Assembly: GCA_905372035.1 (NCBI GenBank)
Contig: CAJPNN010000005.1
Location: forward strand, 1-54,655
Direction of reading: 5' to 3'
DNA: 54,655 nt
Source of the DNA: Bacillota bacterium
Lineage (GTDB): Bacteria > Bacillota > Clostridia > Peptostreptococcales > Anaerovoracaceae
A model generated the notes under the pieces. That model worked only from the letters and a program-made list of their open reading frames with translations, did not search any database and was not told the origin of the DNA. Below, in pieces: positions 1-9,558 of this stretch. The first letter of the stretch is position 1. Each line of letters opens with the position of its first letter. Position numbers and translations under genes: made by a program.

Positions 1-103
1 ATCAATATGAAACGAAAGAAAGGAAATTTTGCAATATACTTATATACTTACGCAAATATCTGTATATCACATAAATCTGTATATCGCACAAACAAGAACG
101 AAT

Positions 104-808
104 ATGAGACTGAATAAATATATCGCACAATCGGGAATAACAAGCAGAAGAAAAGCCGACAATCTGATAATCTCGGGCAACGTAAAAATTAACGGCAAGC
201 CTGTCTTAACGCCCGGTGTAGAAGTTACCCCCGGTGATTCGGTGGAAGTGAACGGAAAAACAATACGACTTGAAAAGAAAAAAGAATATGTACTGATAAA
301 TAAGCCGAAAGGCTATGTTACTACCGTAAAAGATCAGTACAGCAGGCCTACCGTAATGGAACTTGTCACAGATATCAATACCAGACTCTTCCCTGTCGGA
401 AGGCTCGACTACAATACTTCAGGGCTTATCCTTATGACAAATGACGGTGATCTCGCCTATAAAATGACACATCCTAAACATGAGCTTATAAAAACTTACA
501 GAGTTAAATGCACAGGACTTATATCAGCGGAAAGGATCGCCAAACTGAGGTCCGGAGTTGATATAGGCGGATACGTAACGTCGAAAGCTTACGTAAAACT
601 CATAAGAACATTCGGAAACAGCAGCCTTGTCGAAATAAAAATACACGAAGGAAAAAATCGCCAGATACGAAAAATGTTCTCCGCTGTCGGAAATAAAGTT
701 ATAGACCTTGAACGAATTGCAATAGGAACTATCCACATAGGACATTTAAAACAAGGACATTACAGAAAACTTAAAAGAGATGAGATCAATTACCTTAAAT
801 CCATTTAA
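104..808 (+). CDS. rluB: Pseudouridine synthase, RsuA/RluB family
   Basis: Converts a specific uridine of ribosomal RNA to pseudouridine in the cytoplasm. The 234-residue protein has an N-terminal S4 RNA-binding domain (about residues 1-60, opening MRLNKYIAQSG) and a catalytic domain with the motif GRLDYNTSGL, in which Asp102 is the catalytic residue. The family signature EGKNRQIRKMF lies near residues 182-192. ATG 104 is preferred to an in-frame start at 29 because family members begin exactly at MRLNKYI; the upstream ribosome-binding site is weak. The gene is convergent with the protease gene and shares a hairpin terminator with it. RluB, RluE and RluF paralogues cannot be separated by eye, so the symbol is the best guess. 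Confidence 0.88.
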   Translation: MRLNKYIAQSGITSRRKADNLIISGNVKINGKPVLTPGVEVTPGDSVEVNGKTIRLEKKKEYVLINKPKGYVTTVKDQYSRPTVMELVTDINTRLFPVGRLDYNTSGLILMTNDGDLAYKMTHPKHELIKTYRVKCTGLISAERIAKLRSGVDIGGYVTSKAYVKLIRTFGNSSLVEIKIHEGKNRQIRKMFSAVGNKVIDLERIAIGTIHIGHLKQGHYRKLKRDEINYLKSI

Positions 809-857
809 ATTTTTCGGCAAATAACAGCAACTCTATAAAACAAAAGATATTAAAAGA

Positions 858-926
858 GGGGGCGGACATCACCTTTGACCGGCTGCATAAGCAGCTCGCA
901 ATCATTCTGATAAAATGTCCGCCCCC
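858..926. terminator. Bidirectional terminator between convergent genes
   Basis: A perfect 12-bp inverted repeat (GGGGGCGGACAT at 858-869, ATGTCCGCCCCC at 915-926) encloses a second small hairpin (GCTGC 882-886, GCAGC 891-895). A T6 run follows on the plus strand and T4 on the minus strand. It lies between the converging pseudouridine synthase and protease genes and probably ends both transcripts. Confidence 0.75.
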
Positions 927-984
927 GAACGTGAGATTTTTTCTATATTACCCTACTTTTCAGATGTTATATTTCCCGAGCACT

Positions 985-3900
985 CTACTTTCCTGCCGTT
1001 TTACTATCTTCTGTCAATTTCCTGTCAAATATAACCGCAAGTTCAGCTCTTGTCACCTTTCCTTTAGGATTTAAAAATCCTGCATTCCCCTGTAAAAGTT
1101 TGTTCTCTACAGCCCAGCTTACAGATTCCTCAGCCCAAGCCGATACACTCGCCCGATCTTTGAATACGGACATATCCACATTACCTGCAGTCACGGTTTT
1201 ACCTTTAAACTTCTCATATGCAGCGATTATATTAACCAACTCTTCTCTTGTGATTCCTTTATCGGGAGCAAATATGTCCGTTCCGATCCCCTTAACGATC
1301 TTATTTTCATATGCCCAAAGAATTGCGGAGTAATACCACATATTATCTTTTACATCTTTAAATACCGTCTTATTACTTACAGTAGGTTCTTTTTCCATTC
1401 TGTATAACATGGTTACGACCATAGCTCTTGTCGTTATATTTTCCGGTGCAAATCTCTCCTTGCTCACTCCTTGAAGAACACCTTTTTTAACCATATTTTT
1501 TACAGCTTCTGAAAACCATCCTTCTGCAGGGACATCAACAAAATTTATATTCTGATTATCTTTTTTACCGTCATCTTTAGGACGTTCGCCCGGTACAGGT
1601 ACAGGAGACGGGTTGGGTGACGGTCCCGGAGTTACGGCTCCGCCGCCTCCACCGCTTCCGCCGCCCGGATTTGTTCCTCCACCTGCATCTTTTTTGATAA
1701 CATATTTAAATTCCTTTTCGCCTTCTTGCACTTCAACATTAAGTGGACCTGCAAACTTATATCCCGTTAAATGATCAACCTTTACACTGTACTCTCCTAC
1801 CGGTAATCTCAGTTCTTTATGTACGGGACCGTTATATATATGTCTTGTGATCTCGCCCTTTTGGTTAGTAAATACAAAATATACAGGTGTCGTATTATAT
1901 TCATTATCCGCAGCCGGCTCAATCATAAGCTTTCCATATTTTACTCCTACACCCGGAAATACACCTGAAAGAGCGGATTTGGCATCAGCCGCTACTAAAT
2001 TAAACGCAAAGTCCTCCGCTTTAACAGTCACATTTTCAAGCTCTAATGCGTCGGGAATTATCCATTCCTTATCCGCACTCTGCGGAATAACAACAGTTTC
2101 CCCATTTTTATCATAACTCAGCTCTACATATTTTAGTCCGCTTCCCTGTTCAACAATATCACCGATCTTAAATTTTCTGCTGTTTTGATCATATGTTATA
2201 TTTTTAAGCTGTGGAGCAGTTCTATCCAAAACCACACTATAAATTTGTACCGTTGACGAATTTGGAGCAATTTCAGGTCCTACAGTTACGACCACATCAT
2301 AACGACCTTCTTTTTCCGTACCTCCGTCCCATGCCCAATCCCAATTTGTATATGATCTCGCCGACAGTACATCATAAGGATTGTTGAAATTTTTAAGTCC
2401 TCCCACAGAATTGCTTGCTAAATGCAACGGATGCTTTCTCTCTACATCTTCAGGTTTATATACTCCAAGCAAAAATGTCTTATAGTTCCTTATAAACGTA
2501 GCCACAAACTGAAGTTCATCAGCTCTGCCGTCCGCATTCGGTGAAAATGCAATTAAATCTCCCGAATATTTTTTCACGTTATTATTGTCGGTATACTCTC
2601 CCGAAACCATGTTCTTTCCGTCGACCGTTGTCATAAAATGTGTGAAATCATGTCTTTTACCGTTGCCGTCATAATAAATCGGCTCTCTGTTCTCTTTAGA
2701 CATAGTGTATATACTGTCTTCTATAGCCGGGAGTTCTTTCCATTTTCCCACAAAACCTACAAAAGGAATACTTAAGTTCTCAGCACCGTCTAATGATTCA
2801 AAAGCCGTGTAACCTTCAAGATAATAGCCTTTCGGCTGCAAATCCCTCTCCGCGGCATCAATATCACTTGCATCAACGCTTACAGTAACTGTCTTTTTAT
2901 CATTTGCAGGAACAATAACCTCCGTTCCCTCTATCTTCTTTAAAGCTTTACTCTTTAATGTGTATCTTCCGTTTTCTACTTTATCCGTAACAAGATCCGT
3001 ACTGTATTTAAACTTATGCTCAACATTATCAGTATTTACTACTGTAACATTAAAGCTGAAATTCGGATTTATATCTCCGCACATAACCGAAGCTCTTTCT
3101 GAAGTTCCCAAAAGATAGACTTTTGACTTTGCCGCCTTATATATATTCATAAGCCCTGCGCCCTGTCCTCTCGGAGAAACTGCCGCTCCATCGTCCGAAA
3201 TGGGTTCCGCCGTACTCATAAGCATGTTTTTTATAAATTTATATTTATCCGCCTTTGACAGATTAAGTTCATCAGCTCTCTCGCTCATTAATGCTATGGC
3301 ACCTGCAACATGCGGCGTTGCCATACTTGTTCCGCTCATACTTACATAGCTGTTCTCATTTATAGTGGAATATATATCTCCTCCCGGTGCAAGAATCTCA
3401 GGCTTTAAATCTCCGTCAACAGATAATCCCCAAGAAGAAAATTTGGACAATTTGCCGCCGTTCGGATTCGGTGTCTTTGATACCTTGCTTCCTACACGAA
3501 CACCCAAATCCATCCCCTGAGTCTGATGCTGCTCTATTTTCTCTTTAAGGTATTTCCCGTCGGAATGCCTTATAAATATTGCAGGTATTACATTACCTCC
3601 CAGAGTCATTTTTACGAGCTCTTCTCCTCCCGTCTCGTTATTGTAAACGATAACACCTTTTGCCCCTTTTTTGCTTGCGTTATCCACTTTTTCTTTGAAA
3701 GTGTTTTCTCCTCTTTCCACAAGTACAACCTTGTTATACAGTTCTCCTATATCTTTGAAGTCTTCTTTTGTTCCACGCCCGCAATAAACCAGCGGAGCGA
3801 AGTTGGTCATAGGCGAACTCGGATCATCAAACATCGGACCGGTACCGTATGCATAACCTATATGCTTATTATACCCTTTAACCTCAAGCATTTTAGAACT

Positions 3901-5166
3901 TACAAGAGTGTTATTGCACGATGCCACGGAAAAAGCGACAGGTGCAACCGACGGCGAATCTACCAAGCCGTAATCGGGGGCATATACTGTAGGAAATGCT
4001 ATCCCGTTACCGAATGCTCCTTCATTTCCTGCCGCAACTGCAACTACAATCCCCATTCTTTCCGCCGCTTTAAGTGCATCTCTCGTCGTTTCCGACACAG
4101 GGTTAAGGCTTCCGTTTATGCTGCCGAGCGGGCTTCCCAGACTCATATTTATGCTGTCGGCTCCGAGCTTTACTGCATCTTCCATTGCTTTTACATATAT
4201 GTCTTCCGATGTCCCCTCACCCGAACCGAAAACTCTCATTGCAAAGATTTGACTTTCAGGTGCCACACCCTTTATCACGTCACCGTTCGGAGAAGCGTTT
4301 TCAGAATTTGCCGCAATAATCCCCGCTACATGCATACCATGTGAAGTCGATGAGTTTTCTTTTATCTGATCATTCTTGTCCGCATAGTTATATGCAAAAG
4401 GAATTTTCTTTGAGAGATATTCTCCATAGTCTATCTGTGCATTGTACTTCAGACTTTCTATCGCAGGTTTATCCGCAATTTTCACAGCCGTGCTGTCGCT
4501 TACCCTCATGGACGGATGTTTGTAATCAAATCCCGAATCAATAACTGCTACAATTTTGCCCGCACCCTTATACTTACTGTTAAGCATAGGCAAATTTATA
4601 AGTTCATTACTTGATAAATCTTTGGTGTTTACTATATTAGTCCTGTTAATTTTCGGTTCCTGATATTTTATGCAATATGCTATACCGTCAACATTTGAAT
4701 ATCCGGCAAGCTTTTTAATCTCTTTATATTTGCCTTCCACAGCAACTCCGCAAAGCAACAAATCATATTTATTTATAATTTCAACATCAATACCGTCTTT
4801 TTTAATTTGATCTATAAATAAGTTTATAAATTTCTGTGCAGATTTAATATATGAATTGATCTCACTATGATCAATCTGATTATCATAATTCGGCTCCATA
4901 GTGCTTTTTAAAGTAACTATGAATCTCCCTTTATCGTTATCCTCAAGGATTCCCTTTACCTGCGCTTCAAGCTTGGCTTTAACACTTTGAGAATTACCTT
5001 GCTCATAATCGATAATGTTCTTTTCCGAATTTATCCGATTATGAACTTTCCCTTCTTTTAAACCTACATTTAAATTCGCACTCGACTGATTTACCGTCGC
5101 AAATGTCGGAACACAAAGCCCCACGGTAAAAATAAGTGCCAAGACACAAATTCCGATACGTTTCAT
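985..5166 (-). CDS. SLH-anchored subtilisin-like (S8) surface protease
   Basis: A large cell-surface serine protease of 1393 residues. A signal peptide (about residues 1-24) is followed by an inhibitor-like propeptide and an S8 catalytic domain. The triad is Asp210 (VAVIDSG), His276 (SHGMHVAG) and Ser614 (SGTSMATPHVAG), with oxyanion Asn381. A protease-associated domain is inserted between His and Ser at about 450-560. Beta-rich Fn3-like domains and a repeat resembling FlgD (FSPNADGRADEL) follow. A Gly/Pro-rich linker leads to three C-terminal SLH modules (about 1210-1390) that would bind cell-wall polymer. The architecture resembles lactocepin or C5a-peptidase enzymes with SLH anchoring in place of LPXTG. 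A strong ribosome-binding site (GGGAGG) precedes ATG 5166. The gene appears intact; its substrate is unknown. Confidence 0.93.
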   Translation of the reverse strand: MKRIGICVLALIFTVGLCVPTFATVNQSSANLNVGLKEGKVHNRINSEKNIIDYEQGNSQSVKAKLEAQVKGILEDNDKGRFIVTLKSTMEPNYDNQIDHSEINSYIKSAQKFINLFIDQIKKDGIDVEIINKYDLLLCGVAVEGKYKEIKKLAGYSNVDGIAYCIKYQEPKINRTNIVNTKDLSSNELINLPMLNSKYKGAGKIVAVIDSGFDYKHPSMRVSDSTAVKIADKPAIESLKYNAQIDYGEYLSKKIPFAYNYADKNDQIKENSSTSHGMHVAGIIAANSENASPNGDVIKGVAPESQIFAMRVFGSGEGTSEDIYVKAMEDAVKLGADSINMSLGSPLGSINGSLNPVSETTRDALKAAERMGIVVAVAAGNEGAFGNGIAFPTVYAPDYGLVDSPSVAPVAFSVASCNNTLVSSKMLEVKGYNKHIGYAYGTGPMFDDPSSPMTNFAPLVYCGRGTKEDFKDIGELYNKVVLVERGENTFKEKVDNASKKGAKGVIVYNNETGGEELVKMTLGGNVIPAIFIRHSDGKYLKEKIEQHQTQGMDLGVRVGSKVSKTPNPNGGKLSKFSSWGLSVDGDLKPEILAPGGDIYSTINENSYVSMSGTSMATPHVAGAIALMSERADELNLSKADKYKFIKNMLMSTAEPISDDGAAVSPRGQGAGLMNIYKAAKSKVYLLGTSERASVMCGDINPNFSFNVTVVNTDNVEHKFKYSTDLVTDKVENGRYTLKSKALKKIEGTEVIVPANDKKTVTVSVDASDIDAAERDLQPKGYYLEGYTAFESLDGAENLSIPFVGFVGKWKELPAIEDSIYTMSKENREPIYYDGNGKRHDFTHFMTTVDGKNMVSGEYTDNNNVKKYSGDLIAFSPNADGRADELQFVATFIRNYKTFLLGVYKPEDVERKHPLHLASNSVGGLKNFNNPYDVLSARSYTNWDWAWDGGTEKEGRYDVVVTVGPEIAPNSSTVQIYSVVLDRTAPQLKNITYDQNSRKFKIGDIVEQGSGLKYVELSYDKNGETVVIPQSADKEWIIPDALELENVTVKAEDFAFNLVAADAKSALSGVFPGVGVKYGKLMIEPAADNEYNTTPVYFVFTNQKGEITRHIYNGPVHKELRLPVGEYSVKVDHLTGYKFAGPLNVEVQEGEKEFKYVIKKDAGGGTNPGGGSGGGGGAVTPGPSPNPSPVPVPGERPKDDGKKDNQNINFVDVPAEGWFSEAVKNMVKKGVLQGVSKERFAPENITTRAMVVTMLYRMEKEPTVSNKTVFKDVKDNMWYYSAILWAYENKIVKGIGTDIFAPDKGITREELVNIIAAYEKFKGKTVTAGNVDMSVFKDRASVSAWAEESVSWAVENKLLQGNAGFLNPKGKVTRAELAVIFDRKLTEDSKTAGK

Positions 5167-5361
5167 AATATACTTTCCTCCCTTAATAAAAAGTGTCTAT
5201 CAGCTATTATATTATTATAATTCTTTTATTTAAGCACGTACTTTTATTTATTAAAAAAGGCTCATTTTTTATATTTTTTGATAAATTTTTTATAAAATAT
5301 TACGAAATCATTCCCAATCCGATATTATTGCCCAAAAAAATAAAAAAGTTAGCTATAACTA

Positions 5362-5389
5362 TTGACATTTCATAAAAATAGTGTAGAAT
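5362..5389 (+). promoter_or_regulatory. Promoter of the AraC regulator gene at 5440
   Basis: TTGACA (5362-5367), a 16-bp spacer and TAGAAT (5384-5389) form a good sigma-A promoter 50 bp upstream of the regulator gene. The rest of the 5167-5439 spacer is very AT-rich. It must also hold the protease promoter on the other strand, where only weak candidates are visible. Confidence 0.7.
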
Positions 5390-5396
5390 TGTCTTA

Positions 5397-5414
5397 AGTT
5401 AGTTATTGCTAACT
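5397..5414. promoter_or_regulatory. Palindrome just downstream of the AraC promoter
   Basis: AGTTAG (5397-5402) and CTAACT (5409-5414) form an inverted repeat around TTATTG, placed at the expected transcription start. This is a plausible operator, perhaps for autoregulation. The segment TAGTTATTG recurs in the DUF1846 promoter near 20014. Confidence 0.45.
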
Positions 5415-5439
5415 GAGATAACAGAAAGGTGAGGAGAGA

Positions 5440-6132
5440 ATGCAAAACACTGAGCGATTTGACAGAACAAACAGTTTCAATGCAATGATGAGATCTTGCA
5501 GATTCGGTATGGAGGAATTAGCTGATAAAGCTGCTTGTTGCGACAGTTGGCAGGACAAAGTGCTTTACTATTCTACCTTAAACGGTTATCTATTCGGTTT
5601 CTTCTCTTCTGTAGACAATCAGAGAGCCAAAGAGATCTTTAACGAGAATCAAAGGTTTATAAATTCTATAGAAGAAAGAGGAGTTCATTCCTGTGAAAGC
5701 ACTTGCAAGTGTCAGGAGCTGGACAGTTACCTTTATGACGCCTACGGAGATTTGATAGAAAATTTCGTGGCCGCTCATGAACGTGACGTGAGGATAGATG
5801 AAGCACTGGACTACATCAGAGAACACTTGGACAGTGACCTCAGAACCGATCAGTTGGCTGAGATGGTTCATATGAGCAGAAGTCACTTCTGTAGACTGTT
5901 CCGTCAGCAAACAGGGGACTGCTTAAAATGCCACATAAGAAACCTGCGAATGGAAAAGGCTAAAAAACTTTTGGAGAATCCCAATAATTCAATTGAGTCT
6001 GTTTCATGGCAATGTGGATTTAACAGCCACGCATATTTCAGTGCCACTTTCAGAAAGTACACTAATATGACCCCTTGCCACTATCGTGCAATGAGTGCGG
6101 CAAGCAGCTTTCTAAAATTAAAAGAAGCCTAA
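5440..6132 (+). CDS. AraC-family regulator with cysteine-rich N-terminus
   Basis: A 230-residue transcription factor. The C-terminal third (about 118-222) is a double helix-turn-helix AraC domain with the motifs LRTDQLAEMVHMSRSHFCRLF and a second helix-turn-helix ending YRAM. The N-terminal 115 residues are not a recognisable sugar-binding cupin and hold cysteines at 20, 33, 34, 85, 89 and 91; the last three form CxxxCxC. Further cysteines lie at 151, 161, 164, 192 and 213. That many cysteines suggests metal or redox sensing, but this is inference. It is the only plus-strand gene among five minus-strand surface-protein genes, with its own promoter and terminator. Ribosome-binding site GAGGAGA precedes ATG 5440. 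Targets are unknown; the flanking SLH genes are candidates. Confidence 0.88.
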   Translation: MQNTERFDRTNSFNAMMRSCRFGMEELADKAACCDSWQDKVLYYSTLNGYLFGFFSSVDNQRAKEIFNENQRFINSIEERGVHSCESTCKCQELDSYLYDAYGDLIENFVAAHERDVRIDEALDYIREHLDSDLRTDQLAEMVHMSRSHFCRLFRQQTGDCLKCHIRNLRMEKAKKLLENPNNSIESVSWQCGFNSHAYFSATFRKYTNMTPCHYRAMSAASSFLKLKEA

Positions 6133-6158
6133 TATACTTTCACATTTTATATTTAGCA

Positions 6159-6200
6159 ATCGCAAAGAACCCCGAAGTTTTCTTCGGGGTTCTTTGCGAT
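6159..6200. terminator. Perfect 19-bp hairpin after the AraC gene
   Basis: Two perfect 19-bp arms (6159-6177 and 6182-6200; core AAGAACCCCGAAG) enclose a TTTT loop 26 bp after the regulator stop codon. No T-run follows on the plus strand, but the hairpin is very stable. It probably ends the AraC transcript and acts as a barrier between convergent genes. Confidence 0.7.
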
Positions 6201-6219
6201 AAAAAAAGATGAAAAAAGC

Positions 6220-6251
6220 AGTATGCCGGAAATTTTTCATTCCGGCGTACT
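6220..6251 (-). terminator. Intrinsic terminator of the BspA-like SLH gene
   Basis: Arms at 6220-6231 and 6240-6251 (GCCGGAA core, one mismatch) are followed on the minus strand by GC and a T6 run (6212-6217). It lies 25 bp after the stop codon of the SLH gene at 6276. Confidence 0.8.
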
Positions 6252-6275
6252 ATTTTATATTTTATCCGTATTCTT

Positions 6276-9269
6276 TTATTTCAAAAGCGTATCAAGTCTA
6301 TGGAAAATAGCCGCTGCCTCGGCTCTCGTAAGAGTATCTTTAGGAGCAAACATATTACCGCTCTTTCCGGTTAATATGCCCATTGAAACCATTTTTTCCA
6401 CACTTGCTTTAGCGAATCCTGAAACATTGTTCAGATCCTTAAGTTCGGAAGCATTCCCTTTAGCAGTTTCATCTTTCAGAACTTTATTGTTTACCGTTAT
6501 TGCTCTGTCAAGAATAGCTGCGATTTGCTCTCTTGTTATAGGTGCTGTCGATCCGAACATATCCTTTGAAATTCCGTTTACAATCTTATTTTCAACCGCC
6601 CATGCCACAGCATTTGCATAATATGACGATGAAGAAACATCCTTAAATGTAACTGCGGATTTCCCTTCGCCTTTAAAATATCTTGCCAAAGCTGTTACAA
6701 ACATAGCTCTGTCGATATTCCCGTTCGGATTAAATCTGTCGCTTGAAACGCCTTTAAATATGCCTTTTTTCGCTACATACATTATGGCTTCTTTTGCCCA
6801 ACTGTTATCTTTTACATCAATAAACTTGATTTCCTGCTCACCTTTGGTCCCTTTGTCAATGTTGTTGTCCTTTGCAGGTGTTTGCGGATTGCTCGGATTC
6901 GGCGCAGGGCCCGGAGAAATTCCTCCTCCACCGCTTCCGCCGCCCGGTGTAGGTCCCGGAGGATTTCCGCCTTTTTTCTTAACCGATGCGACAAACTTCA
7001 TATTTTCTGTAGGTTTATATTGTCTCAGTTCCTCATCTGTATAGCTTTTACCATTATACTTCCATCCCGTAAATTCATATCCTCCTTTGATATCAAGTTT
7101 CGGAATCTGAGCAGGAACAAGACTTGCCCCCTCTTTTACAATTGCACGAAGTATACAATCGGGATCATTCGGATCACTGGCCTGTCCGGGTTTTAACGTT
7201 GTCTCCGATACTAACTCAAACTCAACAAGATTCCAATACTTCCAAGATTTAAACCTTATAGTGGATGAAGGTGCCGATTGAGGTTTTCCGTTAAAGTTAA
7301 GTACTTTTTCTTTTTCCGCAAGCGGCTTACCGCAATCACATATTGCAAAGAATTTTTCATTTTCCTTATACTTATATGCTCCTGCCGGGATTTTAAACGT
7401 ATAGGTTATAAAATCAGGATCTTGTGGTGTAGATTCTTTTTTTATAGGCTGATATTCCGTATTCGTACTTTTGTTTATAATCTTTATTGAAAATTGTTCA
7501 GCTTCGCTCTTTTCTTCTATAGCACAAAGTATTTTAAAGTCCGCCTCGGTCACAGGCCCCGCAGGATCCTTAAGAAATTTGGGATATACTCTCAAATTCT
7601 TGTTTTCTCCGTTATTATCCAGTGCATTTTCCTTGAAAGTAACGGACTCTTCCTTACTGTCAATCTTCAAAGCATAATTTTCAAACAGATTGCTTGCAAA
7701 TGCATATTCATCTATATTTTCTATACTTGACGGTATTGTCACATCCTTCAGTGCATTACTTAAGAACGCCTTTACCCCGATATATTTTATGCTTGCAGGT
7801 GCCGTGAATTCCAATGTCTGTATATCATTATCGGAAAATGCACCTTCCTCTATTCTTTCAACAGAACCGGGAACAACCACTTTGCTCAAACTGTTATGTG
7901 AGAAGGCCCTCTTTCCTATTTTTTTTACTCCGGCAGGAATTTTAACTTCCAACAATTCTTTAGAGTTGAAAGCGTTATCCCCGATATTTTCAACGGCTAC
8001 TCCGTCAAAATTGTCCGGAATAACCAAATTTTTGTCCGTTCCGTTATACTTGATCAAAGTCTTTGTAACCTTGTTAAATTCCCATGTGTTCTGTGGTGTA
8101 ATAGGTCCTGATTTAAGCTTCAGTGCTTTTTTTGCTTCAAAAAGCTTATACGTTGCAACATTTACCTCTTTCTGCGTCCCTTTCATATTTTCCAGAAGTT
8201 TTTCCGCAACTTCTCTGGCAGCTACGAAAACATCAGCCGTTTCCTTAGTATAATCGTTTACATTCACCTGATATGATTTGTTTACAAGAAGCTTAAGCTG
8301 CCCTAACAGGAGTCCTCCCAATACTGCTCCGTTAGGCTGCTTTATATTATGCATCAACGTATCATATTTACTTACAATTCTCGGAGTGACATTTTCAAAT
8401 GTATGAATAAGTTGATCATCTTTATCATATATATTAACTTTTATAGGAAATTCCGCCTTGTTTTTCTGTTCTTCCTTAGTGTCAAGAAAGCTGTTATTGC
8501 TTACATCCATATGAACCATGTTATCAGGGTCATTGCCTATAAAAGCTTTCTTTGAAGAATGTTTCCACTGATTGTCATTCTTATCAAGTGTTTCAATATC
8601 GAACTTTGCTGCATTTTCGATATTTTTTACACGAATATACACATCTCCTGTAGGATGTTCAACTACTTCCGGATTTTCCGCCGATGTACTCTCTACAGCA
8701 AATCCTGAATAGAAATCACATGTTGTAAGTTCCGGCAATCCGCCGTCACTGTCTTCAAGCGGAGAATCGATAGGCTTGTTATAGTCTATTATCCTCAAAG
8801 GAACATTTTTAAATTCGGCTAACTCCGTCTCTCCCTTATTGTCATATACTTTGAAATCCACAGTGTCTCCCGGATTGTATAAGAACTGCCATCCGAAATG
8901 ATGTGCAGGCGGCATGCCTACCAAATAGTAATTATGCTTATCTTCTCCCGCTGTCACTGTTCGGGTCAAACGATATCTGGCTCCTTCCGGTGCCCCCTTA
9001 AGTCTAAGATACATAAATCCGTAAATACCCGGATAACCGAATTGTGCCTTTTCTCTGTTTCTGCAAAATTCCGCTTTCTCTATAGTTATACCGTTATTTT
9101 CCATACCTTCCGCCGGCTCTGCCAAAGGTCTGACAGGATTAGCCGCCTTCTTATTTGCAGCCTCCGTATTTGAAGCTTCCGCAAACGACAAATCTGCAAT
9201 ACTCAATCCTGTGAATATCATTATCGCCGATAAAAGCAATGCCGATATCCTTTTCATTTTTTTCGCCAT
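6276..9269 (-). CDS. SLH-anchored BspA-type leucine-rich-repeat surface protein
   Basis: A 997-residue secreted surface protein, probably an adhesin or binding protein. The N-terminus begins MAKKMKRISALLL with a signal peptide. Beta-rich domains of unknown type follow, then BspA/LRR_5 repeats near the middle (units such as VKIPAGVKKIGKRAFSHNSL and VVPGSVERIEEGAFSDND). Next comes a Listeria-Bacteroides-like repeat (YEFTGWKYNGKSYTDEEL), a Gly/Pro linker and three C-terminal SLH modules. The linker (GGGSGGGG flanked by PGP motifs) is nearly the same as that of the protease. ATG 9269 is chosen because ribosome-binding site GGAAGGAG lies just before it and is overlapped by the earlier in-frame ATG at 9290. 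The gene has its own terminator. BspA repeats bind host matrix proteins in oral anaerobes; the ligand here is unknown. Confidence 0.9.
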   Translation of the reverse strand: MAKKMKRISALLLSAIMIFTGLSIADLSFAEASNTEAANKKAANPVRPLAEPAEGMENNGITIEKAEFCRNREKAQFGYPGIYGFMYLRLKGAPEGARYRLTRTVTAGEDKHNYYLVGMPPAHHFGWQFLYNPGDTVDFKVYDNKGETELAEFKNVPLRIIDYNKPIDSPLEDSDGGLPELTTCDFYSGFAVESTSAENPEVVEHPTGDVYIRVKNIENAAKFDIETLDKNDNQWKHSSKKAFIGNDPDNMVHMDVSNNSFLDTKEEQKNKAEFPIKVNIYDKDDQLIHTFENVTPRIVSKYDTLMHNIKQPNGAVLGGLLLGQLKLLVNKSYQVNVNDYTKETADVFVAAREVAEKLLENMKGTQKEVNVATYKLFEAKKALKLKSGPITPQNTWEFNKVTKTLIKYNGTDKNLVIPDNFDGVAVENIGDNAFNSKELLEVKIPAGVKKIGKRAFSHNSLSKVVVPGSVERIEEGAFSDNDIQTLEFTAPASIKYIGVKAFLSNALKDVTIPSSIENIDEYAFASNLFENYALKIDSKEESVTFKENALDNNGENKNLRVYPKFLKDPAGPVTEADFKILCAIEEKSEAEQFSIKIINKSTNTEYQPIKKESTPQDPDFITYTFKIPAGAYKYKENEKFFAICDCGKPLAEKEKVLNFNGKPQSAPSSTIRFKSWKYWNLVEFELVSETTLKPGQASDPNDPDCILRAIVKEGASLVPAQIPKLDIKGGYEFTGWKYNGKSYTDEELRQYKPTENMKFVASVKKKGGNPPGPTPGGGSGGGGISPGPAPNPSNPQTPAKDNNIDKGTKGEQEIKFIDVKDNSWAKEAIMYVAKKGIFKGVSSDRFNPNGNIDRAMFVTALARYFKGEGKSAVTFKDVSSSSYYANAVAWAVENKIVNGISKDMFGSTAPITREQIAAILDRAITVNNKVLKDETAKGNASELKDLNNVSGFAKASVEKMVSMGILTGKSGNMFAPKDTLTRAEAAAIFHRLDTLLK

Positions 9270-9321
9270 ACTGTAATTCTCCTTCCACAATTTAATAATT
9301 TTGCATTTTATAAAACTTATA

Positions 9322-9345
9322 TAATTAGTTAGTACCTACTAATTA
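9322..9345. promoter_or_regulatory. Palindrome at the -10 region of the BspA-like gene
   Basis: TAATTAGT (9322-9329) and ACTAATTA (9338-9345) are perfect inverted arms with an 8-bp centre. They overlap a minus-strand TATAAT (9342-9347) about 70 bp upstream of the start codon. No good -35 box is visible, so the promoter may depend on an activator bound here. Confidence 0.4.
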
Positions 9346-9484
9346 TATGCTTTATGGAGAATTGCTTGTATAAATTTTGTACCAATAATTATAAGAAATG
9401 TGCTTTTTTTTAATTTTATTTATAATAATTGTGACGCTACCACAACCTTTGATATAAGGTCCTAATTTGTAGAATTGTAGAACA

Positions 9485-9513
9485 AAAAGTGCAGCCATAA
9501 AGACTGCACTTTT
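9485..9513 (-). terminator. Intrinsic terminator of the S-layer gene
   Basis: AAAAGTGCAG (9485-9494) and CTGCACTTTT (9504-9513) form a 10-bp stem, followed by T-rich sequence on the minus strand. It lies 45 bp after the stop codon of the gene at 9559. Confidence 0.85.
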
Positions 9514-9558
9514 GAAAATAAACTATATATTTATTTGTCCTATCAACGCTATAGGGAA

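Noticed and set aside
29..103. N-terminal extension of the pseudouridine synthase
   Set aside because: Family members begin at MRLNKYI (ATG 104). The extension is encoded by short AT-rich direct repeats (ATCTGTATATC at 58-68 and 75-85).
858..926. Possible small regulatory RNA made from the long hairpin
   Set aside because: Its position between two converging stops and flanking T-runs fit a shared terminator, and no promoter is seen for a separate RNA.
3526..4344. Plus-strand reading frame of 272 codons inside the S8 protease gene
   Set aside because: It lies antisense to a clearly coding gene with catalytic motifs, has no ribosome-binding site, and its translation is rich in Cys, His and Arg without domain signals. 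The same applies to the other plus-strand frames inside the surface genes.
5193..5375. 60-codon plus-strand frame in the AT-rich spacer
   Set aside because: It has no ribosome-binding site, consists of low-complexity Ile, Phe and Lys codons, and overlaps the AraC promoter.
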